Assembly (NCBI GenBank): GCA_965224105.1
Contig: CBDCYH010000001.1
Span: 992,001-1,056,000, forward strand
Origin: CBDCYH01 sp965224105
GTDB lineage: Bacteria > Bacteroidota > Rhodothermia > Rhodothermales > JABDKH01
DNA length: 64,000 bases
Direction of reading: 5' to 3'
In this document: piece by piece, positions 1 through 7,994 of the stretch
Layout of the letters: each line of letters starts with the position of its first letter
Numbering within the stretch: the first letter of the stretch is position 1
Notes under the pieces: model-generated
Databases searched by the model: none
What the model was told of the DNA's origin: nothing
Seen by the model: the letters and a program-made list of their open reading frames with translations, nothing else
Program-made: the position numbers and the translations under genes

Positions 1-819
1 CAATAACAAGGGGAGGTATGTGCCCCGACTCGAGTAAACGATTTCCACATCGCCCATGGGAATCTTCCGGGTAATTACCTCTCGCACAATCCCGCTGATC
101 TCGGTTCGCTCATCGTCCGCATCGACAACGTGGAGATTTCCATCTACGAGATCCTGAATTTCGAAGGCCGAAGCATCACGCATATTTTCTTCGCGGGATG
201 AAAACTGTCCTGCAGCAGTCCAGGCAGGAGCTTCCCCAATTGCCACATCAGAACCAACCAGCGACATCTCCGGACAGGCTGCTCGCAGGAATATCGACTC
301 GAGGGGTGACAGCCGTGTGTCAGCCAAAATCCATGCAAGATTTTGCGGCGGCCGATCAACCACCGCATCCAGCGCCGTGAGGTACGCAACGCGCTCGTCT
401 GCCCGGCCGGCAAGTTTCACTTCATACTTAGCGTTGAGATCTGCCAGGCGGCCACGGGTGAAAGGGTCCACTCCGGATAGCCGCGTAGCGCGCAACGCAG
501 AATAAACAGCGGATATAACTCCCGGTGTAATACGAACGTCTCCGGCAAATCGGCGGGCAAGGGACTGATCATCCGTAAGAATGTCTGCCACGATTACCAG
601 TCCCTGATCCCGAGAGATCATGTTGGCGGCAACCAGTGGCACCTGTTGCTGGGCGAATCCGAGTGGCGTTACGAACCGGAGATTGGCAGTAGCGATTCCG
701 TTAGCGGACAGCGATGTCCACGTGTTCGATCCAACCTGAAGGCTAGGAACAAACACCCATTTTTCTGCGATGGGATGGGTAGAACAGATCATACGGATCT
801 GCTCAAGGAGGTGCCGCAT
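1..819 (-). CDS. AddB-like nuclease/inactivated helicase subunit, N-terminal part (partial)
   Basis: The reading frame is open from an ATG at 819 to the window edge, giving 273 N-terminal residues with no stop. The fold pattern resembles the N-terminal inactivated-helicase half of AddB/RexB proteins: an early strand with a VPSLQVG segment followed by an FVTPLGFAQ segment, and later the pair VVDADDERTEISGIV ... VEIVYSSRGTYLPLL, matching the family's 'EVREVLRRVL ... ILYRDPDxYLPLL' pattern. AddB partners the AddA helicase in processing double-strand breaks. The C-terminal PD-(D/E)XK nuclease domain and its iron-sulfur cysteines would lie outside the window, so the assignment is an inference. A Rho-independent terminator at 906-941 separates it from the upstream gene. 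Confidence 0.6.
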   Translation of the reverse strand, partial: MRHLLEQIRMICSTHPIAEKWVFVPSLQVGSNTWTSLSANGIATANLRFVTPLGFAQQQVPLVAANMISRDQGLVIVADILTDDQSLARRFAGDVRITPGVISAVYSALRATRLSGVDPFTRGRLADLNAKYEVKLAGRADERVAYLTALDAVVDRPPQNLAWILADTRLSPLESIFLRAACPEMSLVGSDVAIGEAPAWTAAGQFSSREENMRDASAFEIQDLVDGNLHVVDADDERTEISGIVREVITRKIPMGDVEIVYSSRGTYLPLLL

Positions 820-905
820 AAGTAGCGCTTTGTGTTGCGCTACAATAAACCCATGCCGCCTGGTAATGTGCGGTCGACGGGCTGCGTTTCGCGTGAAGCT
901 TAAAC

Positions 906-941
906 AAAAAAAGCCGAGGTGGACTCGACTTTTTCTCGGCT
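906..941 (-). terminator. Rho-independent terminator after the small coiled-coil gene
   Basis: On the minus strand AGCCGAG (941-935) pairs perfectly with CTCGGCT (918-912) around a 16-base loop, and a run of T follows directly. It begins 12 bases after the stop codon of the 76-residue gene. Confidence 0.8.
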
Positions 942-952
942 GCTATGCTCTA

Positions 953-1183
953 CTACTGTTGCTGCTGCTCGGCTGGAGGAAGCTGATCGTACAACGTCTT
1001 GAGTCTGATGAGGACCCGAGCGGCCATCGTGGCCGCGTTGGAGAAATCGTCCATGCCCACGCGGGGGTCCTGCAGACCTTCCGTGAGATACGTGATAAGT
1101 TCCTGGTACCACCTCTCGAGCGTAGCGAGCTCGCCTTTTCGGCGATCCTCGAGTTCGAGCTGGGTGCGTTGGTCCCTCATCAT
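953..1183 (-). CDS. Small acidic coiled-coil protein, unknown function
   Basis: Encodes 76 residues, predicted cytoplasmic, nearly all helical, with charged heptad-like stretches (QTRLELEDRRK-type composition, LERWYQELITYL) and a C-terminal run of four glutamines. No signal peptide, membrane segment or catalytic motif is visible. Two tandem ATG codons at 1183 and 1180 follow an AGGA-like ribosome-binding site, and a clear terminator lies 12 bases after the stop, which together argue for a real gene. It sits 65 bases downstream of the YgjP-like peptidase on the same strand and is probably cotranscribed with it. The family is not recognised. Confidence 0.65.
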   Translation of the reverse strand: MMRDQRTQLELEDRRKGELATLERWYQELITYLTEGLQDPRVGMDDFSNAATMAARVLIRLKTLYDQLPPAEQQQQ

Positions 1184-1248
1184 GGGGCGTTCCTGGATAG
1201 AGTGAGCATATTATCAGATAATCGGTAAGCCACAGTCCAGCTTAAACC

Positions 1249-2016
1249 TCAGATCAGACCGATTTTCCACTCTCTCAGGAGCTTGTCGAGCCTCCTGGCA
1301 TTCCCGTATGTGACCTGATCGAGCAGCTTCCAGTATTTGGGCCCATGGTTTTTGACCCTCGTGTGGACCAATTCGTGCAACAGAACATAGTCGATCAACT
1401 CGTCGGGCAGCCGGACGAGATGCAGACTTAGGGAAATGTTGTTATCGTTTGAACAGCTACCCCACTGCGACCTGGTATCTCGCACCGATACCTTGTTGTA
1501 AGTGAAACCAAATTGGAAGCTTAGCTCGAACAACCTTTGCGGCAATATTTCCTTCGCCTCGCGCCGATATGTTTCAACGATAGCATCTCGGATGTATCGT
1601 TGTGCAGGTCCTGCATGCAAATCCTCAGTAGATGGAATAGTCACCCGAACGCGCCCGGGTGTTATTCTTCTGGATCTTCTGCTGCCCCGCACCAGGTCCA
1701 GCACATGCGAACGCGTACGAAACTCGAGGTCCTCGGTGAAAACCGTCTGCTTCCTCTCTACCGCCTCCATCTTTTGCCGGGACTCCACTATCCACTCAAC
1801 GTTGTCCTCCACCAGGGACAGCGCTTCGGTAAGTGGCGTGTGGTACGGCACGGTCACCCTGACTGGCCGGAATGCGCGAACCGAGATGCTCAGCCGTCTC
1901 GACCTCTTGTTCGGGACCACAGCGACAGGGCCCACGCGATCGACAAATAGAGTCTTTTTGCGCTTCAATTGCTGATTTCCTGTTTTTGTCGACTCAGTTG
2001 ATTCACGGTCCGGCAA
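1249..2016 (-). CDS. YgjP/SprT-like zinc metallopeptidase (DUF45, M48-type)
   Basis: A 255-residue protein whose C-terminal third carries the zinc motif HELVH (about residues 214-218), followed 5-6 residues later by KNHGPKYW, where the NHG..Y/FW segment supplies the third ligand region of YgjP-like peptidases. Upstream, RDTRSQWGSCS is the highly conserved signature of this family (typically 'k..ksrWGScs..g.i.lN..L'). The N-terminal half has the beta-rich 'RRLSISVR ... VRVTVP' pattern typical of DUF45. Substrates of the family are poorly known. The start is a TTG at 2016; no good ATG lies nearby. It is transcribed divergently from the response regulator at 2135. Confidence 0.85.
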   Translation of the reverse strand: MPDRESTESTKTGNQQLKRKKTLFVDRVGPVAVVPNKRSRRLSISVRAFRPVRVTVPYHTPLTEALSLVEDNVEWIVESRQKMEAVERKQTVFTEDLEFRTRSHVLDLVRGSRRSRRITPGRVRVTIPSTEDLHAGPAQRYIRDAIVETYRREAKEILPQRLFELSFQFGFTYNKVSVRDTRSQWGSCSNDNNISLSLHLVRLPDELIDYVLLHELVHTRVKNHGPKYWKLLDQVTYGNARRLDKLLREWKIGLI

Positions 2017-2134
2017 GTTGTTCTAAATTTTCGCAAATTAGGTGTTTAGGGACGTACTCAATGTACGTGCAGAGGCTCGATAGTTGGTTGTTCTCGATCC
2101 TCTCCCTGAACTCCAATGTCACCCTCACCCCGAC

Positions 2135-2794
2135 ATGGTTAAGACAACCAACGTTGCAATTATTGATTCCCAACCAGTTGTCACTTCGGCACTGGAACAT
2201 CTTCTGGGAGAACAACGCGACCTTTCGGTCTGCGGAATTGCAACCACGTCGGAGGAAGGCGCTCGGCTGTGCGAGCAACATCAGCCAGACGTGACGGTTC
2301 TCGATATCACACTGTCAGACGCTCACGGCCTCGGGCTAATCCAAAACATCGCTGCCGGATCTCCGCTCACAAAGATCCTCGTGTTCTCGAACTACGACGA
2401 AACGGTCGTGGCGGAGCGTGCGCTTAGGGCGGGAGCTCACGGTTACGTGAGGAAAACCGAATCAGTAGGTACCCTGGTGGATGCGATTCGATCGGTCCGA
2501 CGAGGAGACTACTGGTTCAAGGACCAGGTGGTTTCCATGATCCTGCGGTCACTGTCGCGCCGCCAGCCTACCACAGCCGAACCGGCGACCGCTTTACTAA
2601 CCGATCGTGAACTCGAAGTATTCCAGCTGATGGGCCTCGGGAAAACAGCGAGTCAAATCGCAGACTCCCTGAGCCTAAGTCGCAAGACGGTCGAAACGTA
2701 TCGACGCCGGCTGATGGAAAAACTGAACGTCGAAAATCTGCCGGCGCTTGTTCGCCACGCCGTCCTGTGGAGTGAAGGTCAGCAGGTACGTTAG
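2135..2794 (+). CDS. NarL/FixJ-type response regulator (orphan)
   Basis: A 219-residue two-domain regulator. The receiver domain (about 1-125) has the phosphoacceptor in VLDITL (Asp57) and the switch lysine in YVRKTES; the usual second acidic residue of the N-terminal pair is replaced (IDSQ instead of VDDH), so metal binding may be altered. The C-terminal LuxR helix-turn-helix (about 155-215) is canonical: LTDRELEVFQLM, then TASQIADSLSLSRKTVETYRR. The ATG at 2135 is preferred to one at 2084, because the earlier start adds 17 residues outside the domain. No histidine kinase is adjacent; the nearest signalling gene is the PAS/phosphotransfer protein at 15.8-16.4 kb, and a link between them is only conjecture. 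Confidence 0.9.
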   Translation: MVKTTNVAIIDSQPVVTSALEHLLGEQRDLSVCGIATTSEEGARLCEQHQPDVTVLDITLSDAHGLGLIQNIAAGSPLTKILVFSNYDETVVAERALRAGAHGYVRKTESVGTLVDAIRSVRRGDYWFKDQVVSMILRSLSRRQPTTAEPATALLTDRELEVFQLMGLGKTASQIADSLSLSRKTVETYRRRLMEKLNVENLPALVRHAVLWSEGQQVR

Positions 2795-2855
2795 AATTAC
2801 TCCGAACTCCCCAGTCTGCCAGGTTGCCCCGCCGCAACTCCCAGCGGGCCAGCCC

Positions 2856-4307
2856 CTAATACGAATACAGAAAGATATTCCGTGAGGCGACTCGTTCGAC
2901 CTTTGCCTTGGCATTCATCGCAGCTCTCACGGAATCGTAATCTCCGATCAGGATCCGATACGCGGTCGCGCCCGACCCTCCGGTATCTTCCATAATGCGC
3001 GGAACCAGACCAGCCAGCGGATACTTTTTCATGGCCCGCTCCGCCGCCGTTCGATCCAAAAAAGTATCCGTAATCCAGGCGTACCGAGTGCCGTCGGCCT
3101 CCTCATACGTCGGCACTTCTGGTGCGGGTCGGATGTTAGGATTGCGATCAGATGGCTGAACGACAACCACGTTCTCATCAGTTATAACCGCTGGCGCTTC
3201 CGGTTCGACCACTTCAATATTGAACAGAAGAGAATCTGATCCCGCCGGGGCAGTCGCAACGACTTTGGCTTCATACAAACCAGGCGCATCATAACTGTGC
3301 ACAACGTTGTTCCCGGGAGCAAAAGTCCCATCGCCCATGTCCCAGATGAATCGGACCGGCCGAGCCCGATCATCAACAAGACTCACGCGATAGTTTTCTT
3401 CCTGACCGACAACCAGCTGGCGTCGCCCAAAGAGTTTCTGCAGTTTCACCTCGACGCGCGCTGGCCGCCCCGTCCGGGCAGCGGTGTAGTTGTCCAACAC
3501 GTGAACCGTAAACACGCGCACCACTTCGGGGTCATCGTTTGCCTTGATTGCCACAGATCCATTGTACGTACCGGGGTCGCGATAACTGTGTACAGCATTT
3601 TGCTCATGATAAGTGGACCCATCACCCATATCCCACGTGTAGGTTACGATCGGATTCAATTTCTGTGCGACCGCAATGCTATACCTGAACGACTGTTCAA
3701 CAAGCAGTGTATCGGGATGGACCAGAGCACCAATTTCAACGGAGGGCTTGGGCTTAAGCAAAGGAATTCGGATGCCAAGTGCGGCTGTTGGTAACCAGTC
3801 GATTTGCGAGTCTCCTTCCAGTGCACCCAACGTCTCGTCGTTAAAAGATGCAAGCAAACCAACCTCAACATACGGATAGACGGTACCGGCCCCGGTCCAC
3901 TCAGCTCCGCCGGCCAGGCGGGCAGCGAATCCGCGCCGATCCAGCGCAGGGTTAACAACTTCAACCGATGCCTGTGCATAGGGGGAGATCGTTGAACTGT
4001 ATCCCGTCGTCCGAAGGCCGAGGCCCAGGGCCAGCTCTCGGGGATCCACATCTTCGAACTGCGCGGTCCTGGCAAGAATACCCACGGACGTCCGAAGTCC
4101 AATTTTCAGAAACACGTCGGCGGACGCATCGAAGGCCGGTGCTGATAGTGCATCAGACACGTTGCCATAGTCTCCGATCAATCCGGCGGCGCCACCCGAA
4201 ATGCCAACGGTTACCTTTGCCGCATCGTCAACGGGTTGGGCATAGCCAAAGAGACAAGGTGAAAGTACGAGCAGTGTTGCAAGCGCAAGCGGGAGCCTTA
4301 ACGCCAA
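2856..4307 (-). CDS. Envelope protein with barrel-like N-terminus, two PKD domains and C-terminal SPOR domain
   Basis: About 483 residues from a TTG at 4307, which overlaps the CPBP stop by 10 bases; longer in-frame extensions would run inside the CPBP gene. After a hydrophobic signal segment (LALATLLVLSPCLFGYAQ) comes a region of about 180 residues of alternating strands like an outer-membrane barrel (GLGLRTTGYSSTISPYAQAS). Two PKD domains follow, each with the hallmark WDMGDG and a later HSY...PG.Y segment. The last 77 residues (about 407-483) look like a SPOR peptidoglycan-binding domain (TAYRILIGDYDS). It is the last gene of the pilus operon, so a role in anchoring or passing the fibre through the envelope is inferred. 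Confidence 0.8.
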   Translation of the reverse strand: MALRLPLALATLLVLSPCLFGYAQPVDDAAKVTVGISGGAAGLIGDYGNVSDALSAPAFDASADVFLKIGLRTSVGILARTAQFEDVDPRELALGLGLRTTGYSSTISPYAQASVEVVNPALDRRGFAARLAGGAEWTGAGTVYPYVEVGLLASFNDETLGALEGDSQIDWLPTAALGIRIPLLKPKPSVEIGALVHPDTLLVEQSFRYSIAVAQKLNPIVTYTWDMGDGSTYHEQNAVHSYRDPGTYNGSVAIKANDDPEVVRVFTVHVLDNYTAARTGRPARVEVKLQKLFGRRQLVVGQEENYRVSLVDDRARPVRFIWDMGDGTFAPGNNVVHSYDAPGLYEAKVVATAPAGSDSLLFNIEVVEPEAPAVITDENVVVVQPSDRNPNIRPAPEVPTYEEADGTRYAWITDTFLDRTAAERAMKKYPLAGLVPRIMEDTGGSGATAYRILIGDYDSVRAAMNAKAKVERVASRNIFLYSY

Positions 4308-5155
4308 GCCGCGGATGGCTGCAAATTCGGAACCAGCGAACCGTCGAGTTTTGCGAATGATGAGGCCCCAACAATGGCAAAAAGAATTACGCAAAGAACC
4401 ACCAATCCGGGCGGATTGCTTGATGCAATCAGCATCAGCGGTTCGTTGATTAACGCGTGCATCCAGATGCACAGAAATAGATTTTGTGTCTGCAGATATA
4501 GTGCGCAAAACATCGCGCCCATCAGGGCTATTTGTAATACGAATAGTAATGTATCAACCGGGCCAACAGCTGCACGAACGAGCACGGGAATGTGATTGAG
4601 CGCGAAGAACATCTGGCTCGTGGTAACGGCTACAACGAGCGCTTTGAGGTCTGTAAACTGTCTTCGGCTTCGCAAAAGTAGGAAAATCTGCGTAAACAGA
4701 AATCCGCGATAGAATATCTCCTCGAAGAGTGGTGCAGAGCCAAAATTCTCAACCAGGGACGGAATCGCATACGATTGCACAATTGCGAACTCGACCTTTC
4801 CCTCGAGTAGAACCTCCGAACATACGATCAGGAAAAATATTACGGCCCACAAGGTAAGCGCGATGGGGATCGACGTAGCGAAGGATCTCAGACTAATTCC
4901 CAGGTCGGCTGGTCGAAGTTTTCCAAAGCAGAAAATTACTCCGCCTCCAATGAGCAGGATCTCGATCCAAATTGCGACGGTCGAAAGACTGATTAGCCCG
5001 TGAGTGGCCAGTTCGACGTTCGCGAACCAGGTTGAAAACAAACTTCCAAAGAACACCGTCTTCAGGACGAGGTGCGTCCCGATAGCAAAGAGGATTATTC
5101 CCGGTGCAACCGGCTTTGATCGGGCCAGCGCAGCCGTAAGTTCCGGCGCGTACAT
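4298..5155 (-). CDS. CPBP-family intramembrane metalloprotease (Abi/Rce1-like)
   Basis: A 285-residue polytopic membrane protein with about eight hydrophobic segments. It keeps the CPBP motifs: FEEIFYRGF (glutamate pair and arginine), FFALNHIPV (histidine of motif 2) and a late MHALIN histidine. Family members are intramembrane proteases related to the Rce1 CAAX protease; several act in bacteriocin immunity or protein maturation. The gene lies 64 bases after the PilO-like gene and overlaps the next gene, so it belongs to the pilus transcription unit. No prepilin peptidase is visible nearby, so a role in processing pilus subunits is worth considering but is unproven. Confidence 0.88.
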   Translation of the reverse strand: MYAPELTAALARSKPVAPGIILFAIGTHLVLKTVFFGSLFSTWFANVELATHGLISLSTVAIWIEILLIGGGVIFCFGKLRPADLGISLRSFATSIPIALTLWAVIFFLIVCSEVLLEGKVEFAIVQSYAIPSLVENFGSAPLFEEIFYRGFLFTQIFLLLRSRRQFTDLKALVVAVTTSQMFFALNHIPVLVRAAVGPVDTLLFVLQIALMGAMFCALYLQTQNLFLCIWMHALINEPLMLIASSNPPGLVVLCVILFAIVGASSFAKLDGSLVPNLQPSAAWR

Positions 5156-5219
5156 TCACACTCATCGTTGTTTCCAACGGTGGTATCGACGCGCCGGCCG
5201 GGAGTCTAAACGCTAAAGC

Positions 5220-6167
5220 CTAATTCTCAATCGGGTAAACCTCAGCGCCTTGCTGACGGTACTGCTGAAAATCAGTCTCCATGTCCATCTTGATATCAAA
5301 GGACAGCACTTTACCGCCCTTGTTTAGCTTCACCCTCACAAACAGGTTGTGTGGGTCCACTTTTGTTACTTCGCCCAGGTAAATCCTGTCTCCTTCTTTC
5401 ACATAAAACGTTTCGCCGTTGCCTTCAAACACCGCCGTGACACCCGTGATGGAAACGAGCTCAGCCTCTTCGACATCTAGCAGGAGTTCGTCGTTCGGTG
5501 GGAGATCCGTTCGGATGATCGGGTAGAACGAGTTGTGCGCCGGGGCATGCATTGCCAGCAGCTGTCGCGGGATGGGAATCAGCTCATCATCCTCCACGGT
5601 TAGCCCCTCGCTTCCACTGAAGTACGCATCGAGTGTGAACGAAAGGTCGACCATGTCGAGCCGCCTGGGAATACCGGTTCGCGTGTTTTCTTTGTAGATG
5701 GTTTTGTGCGCCATCTTCAGATCATTGATCCGATAGAATTCACGGTTGTTTTCAATGTGCCAGACAAAGTGGTAGAGATCCTTAAAGTAGGCCGTCGCAT
5801 TCACGCGGAACGTATAGAAGGAGTAGTCCCCCATGTCCGTCACTCCCTGCAGATCAATATCAAACTGCTCAAAACCCGATCTGGTTAGGCTCTCCAGATA
5901 TAGCACCATCTCCGCCGTGCTGAGCTGCGGTGGAATGCTTTTGTAGCGTGAGCGCCACTTGGCCAGAGATTGTCCGGCCAGCTCCTCTGATGAGGCTAAC
6001 TGCACCAACAACTGATCAACTTCGGCCTGTTGCAATTCTGCTAACTGGATCGTGTCGTTGATCTTTTGGACCTTCGCCGGTTGGTCTGTATTTATTTTCC
6101 AATGGCCGAACCCTGCAATCGCCGCAGTAACCAGCAACAGGAAAATTGTATTTAGAATGTTTCTCAT
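5220..6167 (-). CDS. PilO-like pilus alignment protein
   Basis: A 315-residue bitopic protein: one N-terminal membrane helix (ILNTIFLLLVTAAIAGFG), a coiled coil (about 30-75, rich in Q/E/L around QLAELQQAEVDQLL), then an alpha/beta periplasmic domain. This is the layout of PilO/GspM inner-membrane alignment proteins, and its position six bases after the PilM-PilN fusion supports that reading. The C-terminal 100 residues (SITGVTAVFEGNGETFYVKEGDRIYLGEV) resemble the small beta domain of PilP/GspC, so it may combine PilO and PilP roles. That second point is inference, because sequence similarity in these families is low. Confidence 0.65.
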   Translation of the reverse strand: MRNILNTIFLLLVTAAIAGFGHWKINTDQPAKVQKINDTIQLAELQQAEVDQLLVQLASSEELAGQSLAKWRSRYKSIPPQLSTAEMVLYLESLTRSGFEQFDIDLQGVTDMGDYSFYTFRVNATAYFKDLYHFVWHIENNREFYRINDLKMAHKTIYKENTRTGIPRRLDMVDLSFTLDAYFSGSEGLTVEDDELIPIPRQLLAMHAPAHNSFYPIIRTDLPPNDELLLDVEEAELVSITGVTAVFEGNGETFYVKEGDRIYLGEVTKVDPHNLFVRVKLNKGGKVLSFDIKMDMETDFQQYRQQGAEVYPIEN

Positions 6168-6173
6168 ATCTGA

Positions 6174-7985
6174 TTACCTGTGGTCATGCAATGGATCTTT
6201 GGGTCCGCGACTAAGTGCCTCTTCGAGTTCAGGTCCGATCCCCTCTTCCCGGCTCTGCTGAACGAGATACTCGGCCACCTTCGGCATCTCGGGGGGATAC
6301 GGTGCCATAATCATGAAAGAGTATACACGCACGCCAGAAATATCCGCGAAATTCAGTTTCTCAATTGATCCGTTCCATTCCTGTGCGAGAGCTGCCACGT
6401 TTGACCGTGCAAGCGCGTTGCCTTCGATCCGAAGCGTCTCCCCCTCCGGCGAAATCCCTTTCACCCATATACGCCCGATGCGCCTGGTCGAAAGCGAGAT
6501 CTTCTCGAGAGCCCTGGTCCATCGGTCACTGCCAATCAACAGCGAATCCATTACACTCAGGGATCTGGAGAACGCGTTGTATCGTGCAGTTACACTATCC
6601 ACTTTTGCTCGAAGAACAGCAGGATCCTGATCGGGAAACTGCGGTGGATTGAGTGCGAGTTGTTGCTCAAGTTGCTGAATTTCTTCACGGCCTTCCATTA
6701 TCCGCCAGGAATACCAGAGCGCAACGATAAAGAGTAGGCCAAGCATCGCAATGGTATGCCATGCGAATGCTGCATCCTTTCTTCGCGCACCGCGTTGCTT
6801 TTTCGGCAACAAGTTTACGAGCGTCGGATCTTTTGCTCCCCAACCTTCGAGCTGGCGTACAGCCATTCCAAGTGCAGGGATAGTTGTGGCGTGCATCGCC
6901 TTGCTCGATTTCAGGTCTTTCAAGTTGGCGACCACCCCATCGAACACGTTTAGCAACGGAATGACTTCGCTGTCCTTGAAAAAGCTTCGATAGACTTCCA
7001 GCGGGTCGGTAGTTTTGTTGTCACTAAGGACGTACACGTCGTCTAGTTGATCGATTTTGTACTCGTCTTGCTTCAGTAGTACGCGACTGCAAACCGTGTC
7101 AACAGGATCATAGGAGGTAAGAGACCTCAGCCGATCGAATTTGTCCAGAACCCCGTCTCGAAGGAACATCACCAACGTATCGTTGGCGCCCACACGAATC
7201 ACGGCCTGCCTCTTACCTACCGCTTTTCGTTTGGCTCTCCTGACCAGGCTCGTGATTAGCGATACCTCCGCGTCCACCACGTTGCAAACGATGGGAGAAC
7301 CTTTATGCTTTCTTGCAAAGTAGTCGAGCGCTGCATTTACCGGATCGCCGTCGATTGGTGCAAGGGCAAGCGCCCGCAGCTGACTGGCGTCCGACACCAT
7401 CCGCACGAGTCCACCCTTCTCCCACTTGGATTGTTTTTCGGTGTCTTTGAGTTTCTTACGGAGGAGCTTTATCTCGCCCTGGGTGAAGGGCTTGAGCGAA
7501 TCCGATACCTTAACCCCGTTAGTTCCTTTCTTGGCGCCGCTCGTGACCGAGGTAATAACCTCTCGGTGATCTACCTCACTACCGCTCACGCAAAACGCAA
7601 GCTTGGGATTCTTGTAGCCCAGGTCCGCGCACTCGGCCAGAATGTCCAGCACAAGACCGCCGATGGGCCCGCCGGCACTCTTTTTCACTTCTTTGCCCGC
7701 GCCTGACTTATCTACGCGATCAAATTCCGAAGCGAGAAACAGATCTGAGTTGGTGCTGCCTTTGCCGTCACCAATTTCGAGGGTGAAGTCCGAATCAGCA
7801 CTGCCTTTCAATCCTGGTACAACTGCCGCCAGATCGGATATGCGTTCTCCTTGCCGTTTACGCTTCCGGATAAATTTGTTTACGAAGACGAGCTTGTCTG
7901 CGTCTTTCCTCATTAATACAGCTTCGACGTTTCCTTCGGTTAAGAAGATGCCGAGCGCCGCGCCGGAATATTTTTTCTTAGCCAT
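6174..7985 (-). CDS. PilM-PilN fusion (GspL-like) pilus inner-membrane platform protein
   Basis: A 603-residue protein starting with a cytoplasmic actin-like half: GAALGIFLTEGNVEAVLM at the N-terminus matches the first phosphate loop of PilM/GspL ('giDIg...vkaV'), and AVIRVGANDTLVMFLRDG near the middle resembles the second. A single membrane helix follows at about 411-427 (IAMLGLLFIVALWYSW), then a coiled coil and a PilN-like periplasmic domain (about 430-580). PilM and PilN are usually separate genes; here one chain carries both, as in GspL. A charged insertion of roughly 60-100 residues sits early in the actin-like half. It would link the cytoplasmic motor to the PilO-like protein encoded next. 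Confidence 0.75.
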   Translation of the reverse strand: MAKKKYSGAALGIFLTEGNVEAVLMRKDADKLVFVNKFIRKRKRQGERISDLAAVVPGLKGSADSDFTLEIGDGKGSTNSDLFLASEFDRVDKSGAGKEVKKSAGGPIGGLVLDILAECADLGYKNPKLAFCVSGSEVDHREVITSVTSGAKKGTNGVKVSDSLKPFTQGEIKLLRKKLKDTEKQSKWEKGGLVRMVSDASQLRALALAPIDGDPVNAALDYFARKHKGSPIVCNVVDAEVSLITSLVRRAKRKAVGKRQAVIRVGANDTLVMFLRDGVLDKFDRLRSLTSYDPVDTVCSRVLLKQDEYKIDQLDDVYVLSDNKTTDPLEVYRSFFKDSEVIPLLNVFDGVVANLKDLKSSKAMHATTIPALGMAVRQLEGWGAKDPTLVNLLPKKQRGARRKDAAFAWHTIAMLGLLFIVALWYSWRIMEGREEIQQLEQQLALNPPQFPDQDPAVLRAKVDSVTARYNAFSRSLSVMDSLLIGSDRWTRALEKISLSTRRIGRIWVKGISPEGETLRIEGNALARSNVAALAQEWNGSIEKLNFADISGVRVYSFMIMAPYPPEMPKVAEYLVQQSREEGIGPELEEALSRGPKDPLHDHR

Positions 7986-7994
7986 TAGCTCGAT

